A stretch of DNA of 7,428 nt from Syntrophaceae bacterium. GTDB taxonomy: Bacteria > Desulfobacterota > Syntrophia > Syntrophales > UBA2210. Below the pieces are notes generated by a model, which saw only the letters and a list, made by a program, of their open reading frames with translations, was not told where the DNA came from and ran no database searches. Shown in pieces: positions 1 through 5,349 of the stretch. How positions within the stretch are numbered: position 1 is the stretch's first letter; every line of letters starts with the position of its first letter. Made by a program: the position numbers and the translations under genes. Location: positions 1 through 7,428 of the forward strand of contig JAUXBI010000082.1 of assembly GCA_030619435.1 (NCBI GenBank). The letters run 5' to 3'.

Positions 1-13
1 CAAAAAAGCCCCA

Positions 14-625
14 TTAATGACCAATTAAATCAAAAAGATCATCCACATAATGTTGATGCTCCTGTGGTACATAACTTTTAATCCCCTCTTTTAGCACAGA
101 GACTCCGATCTGCAGCTTTGACGGAGGTTTGCCCCCGTTGTTCTTCTTGGTCTCGTTGTAAGCAGCCCACATGTTAAGTCCCCTTTCTAACTGGTCTGCC
201 ACCTTCTCATCTTCAGAGTTCTTGGGAGGCGGCGGATTCATAAGTGTGACAAGATCATCCCTCCGTGTATTATCCAGTGAAATTCCTACTCCCTCGGCCC
301 AGGCCAAGCTGTTTCTGACATCGTCTTTAGTGTACCTCCCGTCTTGATAACCGTCTATAAGATCCTGGACGGAATCTTGGATTGCCGTCCCCTCCTGGAA
401 AGGACCAACGGGATTGCAATCCCATACGGAACTTCCTCTCACATTGGGATACCCGGGAACCCCACCCCAACTGACCGCTCCACCCCCGGCAAACGAATCG
501 GCGGTGGCAAAAGCATCAGCACTGTCTCCGTCACCGTCTCCGTCACCTCCATAGGCGAGTGCAAAACCGGCCGGCAACATCAGGCTGATAATCAAAACAA
601 CTATTACAATCTTTAGCATCTTCAT
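14..625 (-). CDS. Secreted Gly-Asp-repeat protein, unknown family, copy A
   Basis: Predicted exported protein of 203 residues; I do not recognise the family. The start is ATG at 625, because GGAGGG lies about 7 bases upstream and the signal peptide begins there; an in-frame ATG at 643 would place this Shine-Dalgarno inside the gene. Residues 1-24 are a Sec signal peptide (MKMLK, then a hydrophobic core, then FALA) with likely cleavage after ALA24. The mature protein opens with GG and four Gly-Asp units (about residues 27-34), then an Ala/Gly-rich stretch, a single Cys in VWDCNP, a charged segment with RRDDLVTLMNPPPPKN, and a Lys/Asn-rich region. The last 30 residues (GVSVLKEG to DLIGH) differ from the neighbouring copy, while the preceding 173 are about 93% identical. 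No transmembrane segment is seen beyond the signal. The acidic repeat could bind calcium, but that is only inference. It ends with TAA 13 bases from the window edge. Confidence 0.8.
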   Translation of the reverse strand: MKMLKIVIVVLIISLMLPAGFALAYGGDGDGDGDSADAFATADSFAGGGAVSWGGVPGYPNVRGSSVWDCNPVGPFQEGTAIQDSVQDLIDGYQDGRYTKDDVRNSLAWAEGVGISLDNTRRDDLVTLMNPPPPKNSEDEKVADQLERGLNMWAAYNETKKNNGGKPPSKLQIGVSVLKEGIKSYVPQEHQHYVDDLFDLIGH

Positions 626-706
626 AACACACCCTCCACTCATAAAAGATATCTTCCACCACGCTGTTTACAGTTTTGATTAAGAACAAGAAACTTGAAC
701 CGAATA
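107..706. repeat. Tandem duplication unit A (about 600 bp)
   Basis: This stretch is highly similar to 856-1461 in the same orientation. The match begins at GATCTGCAGC within the 3' part of the gene and runs through the start codon to about 80 bases upstream, ending after CTTGAA and GAATA. Downstream of the gene's LQI codons the similarity drops abruptly. The offset between units is 749 bases on one side of the Gly-Asp repeat and 755 on the other, which reflects one extra six-base unit in copy B. Confidence 0.85.
524..547 (-). repeat. Six-base microsatellite encoding four Gly-Asp units
   Basis: Alternating GTCTCC and GTCACC hexamers on the plus strand, four in total, read on the minus strand as GGAGAC and GGTGAC, both Gly-Asp. 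Being a multiple of three, a gain or loss of units changes protein length without shifting the frame. Confidence 0.85.
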
Positions 707-753
707 GCGAGCGCCGTGACAAACAACAGAAAACAGTAGTGTCCCGTTAAATT

Positions 754-1380
754 TTATTGATCTGATCCCCACATAATAACTTCATCGTCTATCTGAGGGA
801 GCGGGCCATAATTGGCTTCTATAATCTTTATCTCCTCTGCTGCCACTATGTCGTAGATCTGCAGCATCGACGGAGATTTGCCCCCGTTGTTCTTCTTAAT
901 CTCGTTGTAAGCAGCCCATATGTTAAGCCCCATTTCTAAATGGTCTGCTACCTTCTCATCTTCAGAGTTCTTGGGAGGCGGCGGATTCATAAGTGTGACA
1001 AGATCGTCCCTCCGTGTATTATCCAGTGAAATTCCTACTCCCTCGGCCCAAGCAAGGCTGTTTCTGACATCGTCTCTAGTGTACCTCCCGTCTTGATAAC
1101 CGTCTATAAGATCCTGAACAGAACCTTGGATTGACGTCCCCTCCTGGAAAGGACCAACCGGATTGCAATCCCATACGGAACTTCCTCTCACATTGGGATA
1201 CCCGGGATGCCCACCCCAACTGACCGCTCCACCCCCGGCAAACGAATCGGCGGTGGCAAAAGCATCAGCACTGTCACCGTCTCCGTCACCGTCTCCGTCA
1301 CCTCCATAGGCGAGTGCAAAACCGGCCGGCAACATCAGACTGATAACCAAAACAACCATTACAATCTTTAACATCTTCAT
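754..1380 (-). CDS. Secreted Gly-Asp-repeat protein, unknown family, copy B
   Basis: Tandem paralogue of the gene ending at position 14, 208 residues, same strand. The ATG at 1380 is chosen because AGGGGG lies about 7 bases upstream and the signal peptide starts there; an in-frame ATG at 1398 is the alternative. Signal peptide residues 1-24 end in FALA. Five Gly-Asp units follow (residues 27-36), one more than in copy A. The central part, including VWDCNP and the PPPP run, matches copy A with about a dozen substitutions over some 173 residues. After LQI (residue 175) the 33-residue tail (YDIVAAEE to MWGSDQ) is different; only a loose V..E.IK pattern is shared. The duplication includes about 80 bases upstream of the start, so each copy probably carries its own promoter, though I cannot identify one with confidence. 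Function is unknown; export to the periplasm or outside is likely. Confidence 0.8.
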   Translation of the reverse strand: MKMLKIVMVVLVISLMLPAGFALAYGGDGDGDGDGDSADAFATADSFAGGGAVSWGGHPGYPNVRGSSVWDCNPVGPFQEGTSIQGSVQDLIDGYQDGRYTRDDVRNSLAWAEGVGISLDNTRRDDLVTLMNPPPPKNSEDEKVADHLEMGLNIWAAYNEIKKNNGGKSPSMLQIYDIVAAEEIKIIEANYGPLPQIDDEVIMWGSDQ

Positions 1381-1461
1381 AAGACACCCCCTACTCATAA
1401 AAGATATCCTTCACCATGCTGTTGACCGTTTTGATTAAGAACAAGAGACTTGAATTGAATA
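856..1461. repeat. Tandem duplication unit B (about 606 bp)
   Basis: Partner of 107-706, with scattered single-base differences and one additional six-base unit. The conserved upstream flank, with TTGATTAAGAACAAG in both copies, indicates that the promoter region was duplicated with the gene. Confidence 0.85.
1273..1302 (-). repeat. Six-base microsatellite encoding five Gly-Asp units
   Basis: Same alternating GTCACC/GTCTCC hexamers as in the other paralogue but with five units. The difference of one unit is the only indel I see between the two genes before their tails diverge. Confidence 0.85.
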
Positions 1462-1574
1462 AAAGGTAGAAGTCAGTCTGTCTTAATGTAATCTCAAAAG
1501 CAAGTCTTTTTTCTCCGGGGGAAAAGATCATACCCCGAATCCTCATTGTTCCGAGTTTCGAAGAAAAAAATAGC

Positions 1575-1602
1575 TTGACTTACATCAAAAACCCTATATC
1601 AT
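1575..1602 (+). promoter_or_regulatory. Sigma70-type promoter of the cold-shock gene
   Basis: TTGACT at 1575-1580 and TATCAT at 1597-1602 are separated by 16 bases. The predicted transcription start near 1609 gives a leader of about 165 bases, long for a small gene but typical of cold-shock mRNAs. Confidence 0.6.
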
Positions 1603-1618
1603 GCCGGTATTTAAGAAA

Positions 1619-1650
1619 GCATCATGGCTGACAGGCAGTTGGCGTGATGC
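1619..1650 (+). promoter_or_regulatory. Hairpin near the 5' end of the cold-shock leader
   Basis: GCATCA at 1619-1624 pairs with TGATGC at 1645-1650. Inside, GCTGAC pairs with GTTGGC (two wobble pairs) around an AGGCA loop. It lies about 10 bases after the predicted transcript start. A stabilising or temperature-sensing role is inference. Confidence 0.45.
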
Positions 1651-1773
1651 GATAAAGTTAGGATTGAGACATTTTAAAGTACAAACTTGAACATCTGGAT
1701 TTTCTGGCTTCTGTTTCCTTTTTACATGTAGGCGATCCTGCTTTAGAAAAATCAGGAAAGGAGGATTGCCATA

Positions 1774-1974
1774 ATGCCTGAAGGTACCGTGAAGTGGTTT
1801 AATTCAAGCAAGGGGTTCGGCTTCATCGAAAACGATGAAGGCGGGGATGTATTTGTTCATTACAGTGCTATTCAAACAGAAGGTTTCAGGACCCTGGAGG
1901 AAAATCAGCGCGTGACGTTTGACATTGAGCAGGGCGACAAAGGCCCGGCAGCTGCCAACGTTAAAGTTATATAA
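1774..1974 (+). CDS. Cold-shock protein, CspA family
   Basis: A 66-residue single cold-shock domain, the normal length for the family. These proteins are cytoplasmic five-stranded beta barrels that bind single-stranded RNA and DNA and act as RNA chaperones. Visible hallmarks are the opening GTVKWFN (residues 4-10), the RNP1 motif KGFGFI (13-18), the RNP2 motif VFVHY (26-30), and the late segment [17 protein letters not shown]. The ATG start is supported by AAAGGAGG with 9-base spacing. The gene stands alone with its own promoter at 1575-1602 and terminator at 1993-2032. The long, structured leader suggests post-transcriptional control, as in known cold-shock mRNAs, but whether this copy is cold-inducible or constitutive cannot be read from the protein. 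I give no symbol because several csp paralogues usually exist per genome. Confidence 0.97.
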   Translation: MPEGTVKWFNSSKGFGFIENDEGGDVFVHYSAIQTEGFRTLEENQRVTFDIEQGDKGPAAANVKVI

Positions 1975-1992
1975 GTATTGACCTTAACAGAA

Positions 1993-2032
1993 AAAGGCAC
2001 ACCGTGATTACATCCGGTGTGCCTTTTTTATT
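1993..2032 (+). terminator. Intrinsic terminator of the cold-shock gene
   Basis: AAAGGCACACCG pairs perfectly with CGGTGTGCCTTT around a loop of about ten bases, followed by TTTTTT and ATT. It starts 18 bases after the stop codon. The A run on the left side could let it act weakly in the opposite direction, but no convergent gene lies there. Confidence 0.93.
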
Positions 2033-2196
2033 GTCTTGATATTCTCCCTCTTTTCCCACGAAAGCTGATCCATGCTGAAGCCATGATTATCCTGCTTGAT
2101 TCGTACCCTGCCGTAATCACTCCTCGTCATATAATGTTTTGTTTTCTCTGTTTCTGGCATACAAACACACTTTGCATTTATGACAGGAAGAGAAAA

Positions 2197-2393
2197 GTGC
2201 GAAAATATAAACCTATTATTACAACGTTACTGGTTATTGTTTCTGGATGCTCCGAAATTAAAGTCAGTCAGGATTATGATCCGGTAAAAGATTCTTCAGG
2301 TTTAAAGACATATGCCTGGCAATTCGAAACACAGGCAAAACAGATGATGTAAGGATGGATAATCCCCTGCTCACTGCCCGCATTCGTGCGTAA
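2197..2393 (+). pseudogene. DUF4136-like lipoprotein remnant, frameshifted and truncated
   Basis: The start is GTG at 2197, preceded by AGGAAG about 6 bases upstream. Residues 1-18 form a lipoprotein signal ending in IVSGC, with Cys18 the lipid anchor. SEIKVSQDYDPVKDSSGLKTYAW follows the usual beginning of DUF4136 lipoproteins, seen here in pieces as KVSQDYDP and LKTYAW. The original frame stops at 2350-2352. In the next frame the sequence continues from about 2330 as TDDVRMDNPLLTARIRA, the expected continuation of the family, and then stops at 2391-2393. A single frameshift near 2325-2340 therefore explains the break. A complete family member would be much longer (roughly 170-200 residues), and I see no recognisable remainder downstream. 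I read this as a decayed gene; a sequencing indel could account for the frameshift but not for the missing C-terminal part. Confidence 0.7.
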
Positions 2394-2461
2394 AAACTGT
2401 CCAACTCAGTATGTTACACCAATCGAGATCTCTTCGCGATACCCTCTGTGGTTCTTTCTTC

Positions 2462-2490
2462 TTGACATGCAAGTTCATTATTTCTATATT
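2462..2490 (+). promoter_or_regulatory. Near-consensus sigma70-type promoter of the dodecin gene
   Basis: A consensus -35 TTGACA (2462-2467), a 17-base spacer and TATATT (2485-2490). The predicted start near 2497 leaves a leader of about 46 bases with GGAGG (2532-2536) ahead of the ATG. This suggests strong, largely constitutive expression. Confidence 0.8.
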
Positions 2491-2542
2491 TACCTTACCC
2501 AAAGTAGTATCTTCAAAAAAATATTATTGAGGGAGGTGCATC

Positions 2543-2752
2543 ATGACTGAAAATGTTTACAAGTTTATAGAATTGGTCGGAACAAGCGCGGTTTCCTGGG
2601 AAGATGCCGCTAAGAAAGCCGTAGAAACGGCCGGCAAGAGCCTCACAGGATTAAGGGTTGCCGAAATTACTAAACTCGATATGACTGTTGAAGATGGAGA
2701 CGTGAAAGATTACAGGGCAAGAGTCAGCGTCTCGTTCAAACTGGAAGATTAG
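2543..2752 (+). CDS. Dodecin family protein, calcium-dodecin-like subgroup
   Basis: A 69-residue protein of normal dodecin length. Dodecins are small beta-alpha-beta-beta proteins that assemble into hollow dodecamers; classical ones store flavins, while a second group, including the mycobacterial SecE2-type protein, binds calcium and lacks flavin. Visible family features are VYKFIELVGTS (residues 5-15), SWEDAAKKAVETA (18-30), and the closing strands ending VSVSFKLED. Where flavin dodecins have the stacking Trp (pattern NLDWFEV), this protein has GLRVAEI, so Val39 takes its place. Together with the GTSxxSW pattern this favours the calcium-type subgroup, although bound ligand is inference. The start is firm: GGAGG lies 6 bases upstream of ATG. 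The gene is monocistronic, with a near-consensus promoter; no clear terminator is seen after it. Confidence 0.93.
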   Translation: MTENVYKFIELVGTSAVSWEDAAKKAVETAGKSLTGLRVAEITKLDMTVEDGDVKDYRARVSVSFKLED

Positions 2753-3124
2753 TTTTGAAGAGACATAAGTGTTAGTCAGCACCCGTTCAGAAATGGAATT
2801 AAGGCATTAAGGGGACGAAAAATCTGTACTTACCCAACCTGTCAATGTGAAGGAGGCTTCCCCTGGTCTCTTTCGCATCAATACTTGAGAAACAAATTGA
2901 GATTATCGGGGAGACAATAATCTCCTGCACGGATAGTGCTGAATTCCGCCAGCCCCCGGACTACTTCTCCGGTAGCGTGAATCTTGTGTGTATTGTGTCA
3001 CTATCCGCCACGGTATCGGTATCAATCCTGACAATCCTCATGGACAGGCGCTATAAACCGGGCCGGAAACCGTATAGTATTTCCGTTTTCCCTGTGATAA
3101 GATTATTACTGATTTTTTAAGAAC
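2753..3124 (+). other. Intergenic region with an unassigned 90-codon open frame
   Basis: No confident gene. On the plus strand the frame is open from 2851 to a TAA at 3118-3120. It has no ATG near its beginning: candidates are CTG at 2863, six bases after AAGGAGG (2850-2856), or GTG at 2977 without a Shine-Dalgarno. The latter would give 47 residues with one hydrophobic helix (from VNLVCIVSLS to LTILM) followed by DRRYKPGRK. I do not recognise the product, and it may be a decayed gene. The region also holds an inverted repeat at 2899-2924 and a smaller one, CGGAAA and TTTCCG, near 3064-3086. Confidence 0.35.
2899..2924. repeat. Perfect 8-bp inverted repeat
   Basis: GAGATTAT and ATAATCTC are separated by 10 bases. 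No T run follows on either side, so it is not a standard terminator. It could be an RNA hairpin or a protein-binding site. Confidence 0.5.
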
Positions 3125-3424
3125 ATGAAAGTTCATTGGAGGCGGGTTAAAATAGAAAAGACATTAAACAAAAACGGTCAAAAACTCATCATCGAATATC
3201 CCTGCCGGTGGATCTATAAAATAATAGGCTCCGACGACAGGGCGATAAGAGTGGGCATAGCAGAAATCGTTAAGGAACATGATTATACCATCACACCATC
3301 CAATGTCAGCAAAGCCGGCAGATACCACAGCCTGAATCTCGAAGTACTGGTTGATGACGAAGGCCACCGCACAGGAATATATGATAGGCTGAGAAGCCAG
3401 CCTGCGGTCAAGATGGTCTTATAA
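3125..3424 (+). CDS. DUF493 (YbeD-like) family protein
   Basis: A 99-residue cytoplasmic protein of the DUF493/YbeD family, small ferredoxin-fold proteins resembling ACT regulatory domains, with no firmly established function. The family pattern is visible as IEYPCRWIYKIIG (about residues 23-35), then a helix (IRVGIAEIVKEH), YTITPSNVSKAGRYHSLNLEV, and the typical ending IYDRLRSQPAVKMVL. The first ATG (3125) has no good ribosome site and adds MKVHWRRVK ahead of the family core. GGAGG at 3138-3142 sits 9 bases before an ATA (3152) that would give IEKTLNKNGQKL, a better match to family N-termini as I remember them, so the true start may be that ATA, giving 90 residues. I keep the ATG as the conservative boundary. 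Its 3' end overlaps the convergent YhhN-type gene by six bases. Confidence 0.88.
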   Translation: MKVHWRRVKIEKTLNKNGQKLIIEYPCRWIYKIIGSDDRAIRVGIAEIVKEHDYTITPSNVSKAGRYHSLNLEVLVDDEGHRTGIYDRLRSQPAVKMVL

Positions 3425-4078
3425 CCTTTCCAGAAAACCCGCGGAAAAGGCCAGGAGAAACTGCCCGGTGTAGTACAGCGGCAAGCCTATAAGACGATTA
3501 GAGAACTCTTCTTCTACAAAGCGGTGACGCGCCACGAACAGATCGGAAAGATAAAACAAAAACGCGCCGGCGAAAACCATGATCCTTCCGGATCCAGCCA
3601 GACCACAATCTCCAAAAACCGCCCACGCCCCCGCCAGCATAACGGAAATAACGATCATGTAGAATATAACCGGTATTTTCATGTGTCTCAGGTAGGTCCT
3701 CAACCGAAAATAAACGAGACCGCCGACAGCAATAATCACCAGAGATCCTATTCCTACCCATTGGCCAATCTCTGTCACACGTAAAAACCCGAAAACATAC
3801 AGCACGTGCCCTGTAAGAAAAACCGCCAACCCAGCAAAAAACATTCCCTTCTGAGGCAGGGCCAGGAAAATATCTCCCAGCAGGCAGAAGACCAATCCGG
3901 CAAGGAGAAAGTTGTAATATCCGCTGATAAGATGTGGCTGGATAAGGACCGTGATGACAAACAAAGATGACAGTATCGTCTTGGTCAGCATAGCGCTCTT
4001 CTGATTATCCCTCTTTATGTTATAGAGAAGCAGGATAAGCAGCAGCGCCGCCGTGGCAATAATAGTAATGGTGATCAT
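3419..4078 (-). CDS. YhhN/TMEM86-type integral membrane protein
   Basis: A 219-residue inner-membrane protein with about eight hydrophobic segments (roughly residues 1-20, 30-46, 52-74, 77-98, 105-126, 134-154, 162-186, 197-216). Family signatures are GDIFLAL (68-74), TGHVLY (89-94), LSDLFVARHRF (177-187) and LPLYYTGQFLLA (199-210). The conserved Asp69, His91, Asp179 and Gln206 lie near membrane ends. Eukaryotic TMEM86 members, and some bacterial ones, are lysoplasmalogenases cleaving the vinyl-ether bond of lysoplasmalogens; whether this protein has that activity is not shown by the sequence. The start codon lies 8 bases after the lyase stop codon, so the two are probably one transcript; a GGGGG run lies about 12 bases upstream of the ATG. 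Its stop overlaps the convergent DUF493 gene. Confidence 0.9.
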   Translation of the reverse strand: MITITIIATAALLLILLLYNIKRDNQKSAMLTKTILSSLFVITVLIQPHLISGYYNFLLAGLVFCLLGDIFLALPQKGMFFAGLAVFLTGHVLYVFGFLRVTEIGQWVGIGSLVIIAVGGLVYFRLRTYLRHMKIPVIFYMIVISVMLAGAWAVFGDCGLAGSGRIMVFAGAFLFYLSDLFVARHRFVEEEFSNRLIGLPLYYTGQFLLAFSAGFLERL

Positions 4079-4086
4079 AGCAACAC

Positions 4087-5229
4087 TCAGCCCCCTGGTA
4101 AACCCACAATCCGGCGATATGCATCCGGATCGGTATCCGCTTCCGTATTTATGACGAGTATCCGCGCATTATCACGCAGATGCAGTTCTTCACTCAGAAA
4201 ATCGGGCCTCTCTTTACAAAGCGCGATAAGTGCGGCAAGCCCCGCGGCCCCTGATTCTCCGGACACGACACCTTCGGCGGCAAGACATCTCATGGCCTCC
4301 CGTGCCCGGTGATCCTCAATGGAAACAAATGCATTAAACCGGTCGCGCACAGCCGGCCACGCTGTCAGTGACGGTGTTTCACAATTCAGCCCGGCCATTA
4401 TGGTACCCTTTCCGGATGAAGCGGAGCGGGCCATGCCGTCTCCGGCCTTTGCGGATTGGAAGAGACAATCAGCGGCTTCAGGTTCCACACAGATCAGATG
4501 AACACTATCCGACGGGTTGTTGAAAAACATCGCCGCCGCGGAGGCAAAGGCACCGACACCAGCCTGTATAAAGATAATATCAGGAGATCCTTCGCCCTTT
4601 TCTTCAAGCTGCTCAGACACCTCTCGAAATATTGTGAGATATCCCTGCTGGATATAGAGTGGGATTTCTGTGTAACCGGCATACGCGGTATCGGCTATAA
4701 CCATGCGACCATCTTTACCCTCTTCCGCCGCACGTCTCACGGCATCATCATAACCGCCATCCACCACAACAACCCTGGCGCCCTCCGACTGTATCGCGTC
4801 GATACGCGCGGGCACGGTTCCCCGGGGCACATAAATAACAGCCGGCCTTCCAAGCAACCCCGCAATCCAGGCCACAGCCCGTCCATGGTTACCGTCGGTC
4901 GCGCAGGAAAAGGTTATACCCTCCGCCAGCTCGCGCCCTTTCTCTCCGATGCACTCTTCCGGCTCAAGACGACCACCGCTTTGCTCACGAAGAACACGAT
5001 ATACAGCATAGGACGCTCCCAGCCCCTTGAATGCCTTCAGACCGAAACGCATCCCCTCATCCTTTACCAGCAGACGCTCGACCCCAAGATCGCCGGCAAT
5101 CCCGTCCAGTGAAATGAGGGGCGTGGGCTCATACCCTGGAAGCGCCTTGTGAAAACGCAGGATATCATCCGGCACATGTGCCGGATATGCCTGAATTTGC
5201 GAGGGACTGTGATTCTGAAAAAGTTTCAA
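4087..5229 (-). CDS. dpaL: Diaminopropionate ammonia-lyase-like PLP enzyme
   Basis: A fold-type II pyridoxal-phosphate enzyme matching DpaL/YgeX, which converts 2,3-diaminopropionate to pyruvate and two ammonia. With the start at TTG 5229 it has 380 residues; the next upstream start is GTG at 5274 (395 residues). I prefer the TTG because AGAGG lies 9 bases before it, while the GTG has only AT-rich sequence upstream and sits inside an inverted repeat. Numbering from the GTG, the PLP lysine is Lys83 in FGLKAFKGLG, the family motif ATDGNHGRAVAW (125-136) contains Asp127, corresponding to the catalytic Asp120 of the E. coli enzyme, and DTAYAGYT contains Asp195, corresponding to Asp189. The phosphate loop is QAGVG (237-241), and SGESGAAG (338-345) follows. 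All key residues are present, so it should be active. YhhN follows 8 bases downstream, and an isochorismatase-family gene is divergent. Threonine dehydratase-like activity is the main alternative. Confidence 0.88.
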   Translation of the reverse strand: MKLFQNHSPSQIQAYPAHVPDDILRFHKALPGYEPTPLISLDGIAGDLGVERLLVKDEGMRFGLKAFKGLGASYAVYRVLREQSGGRLEPEECIGEKGRELAEGITFSCATDGNHGRAVAWIAGLLGRPAVIYVPRGTVPARIDAIQSEGARVVVVDGGYDDAVRRAAEEGKDGRMVIADTAYAGYTEIPLYIQQGYLTIFREVSEQLEEKGEGSPDIIFIQAGVGAFASAAAMFFNNPSDSVHLICVEPEAADCLFQSAKAGDGMARSASSGKGTIMAGLNCETPSLTAWPAVRDRFNAFVSIEDHRAREAMRCLAAEGVVSGESGAAGLAALIALCKERPDFLSEELHLRDNARILVINTEADTDPDAYRRIVGLPGG

Positions 5230-5271
5230 ACTGCTCTTCCTCTTTAATCCATTAAAAACAATTATATGGCA

Positions 5272-5319
5272 CACGCATAAAAATATACTGTTTCTACTTC
5301 ATCTTATATGTTATGCGTG
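5272..5319. promoter_or_regulatory. Perfect 9-bp inverted repeat, candidate shared operator
   Basis: CACGCATAA (5272-5280) and TTATGCGTG (5311-5319) are perfect inverted copies with a 30-base spacer, in the short region between the divergent lyase and isochorismatase-family genes. On the minus strand, TATATT between the arms could be a -10 for the lyase. A dimeric or tetrameric regulator binding both arms is a plausible reading. The left arm covers the alternative GTG start of the lyase, which argues for the downstream TTG start. Confidence 0.5.
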
Positions 5320-5349
5320 AAAAACAGAATAGTGGAAAAGGTATAACAC

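Larger units (their letters stand above)
1381..1773. other. Divergent intergenic region with cold-shock leader
   Basis: About 390 bases without a gene. From 1381 to 1461 it is the duplicated upstream flank of copy B. From 1462 to 1574 I see nothing assignable, only AT-rich sequence. From 1575 it carries the promoter and a leader of roughly 165 bases for the cold-shock gene, ending in a strong Shine-Dalgarno (AAAGGAGG, 1757-1764). Confidence 0.6.

Noticed and set aside
735..754. Possible mobile-element end at GTAGTGTCCCGTTAA next to the gene stop
   Set aside because: It looked familiar, but no matching inverted copy or transposase is present in the window, so the resemblance cannot be supported.
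524..1302. Gly-Asp repeats as an RTX or thrombospondin-type calcium repeat
   Set aside because: RTX nonapeptides (GGxGxDxUx) and thrombospondin-type repeats have longer, distinct patterns; only four to five simple Gly-Asp dipeptides are present.
14..1461. CRISPR array or insertion sequence suggested by the large direct repeat
   Set aside because: The repeated units are two whole genes with upstream flanks; there are no short regular repeats with spacers, no transposase and no terminal inverted repeats visible.
2017..2196. N-terminal extension of the broken lipoprotein gene from an upstream ATG at 2017
   Set aside because: That start lies inside the cold-shock terminator, and the extension is compositionally odd; the GTG at 2197 has a ribosome site and begins a proper lipoprotein signal.
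4456..5112. A 218-codon open frame on the plus strand
   Set aside because: It lies wholly antisense to the ammonia-lyase gene, whose motifs are unmistakable; the translation has no family features and no ribosome site was evident.
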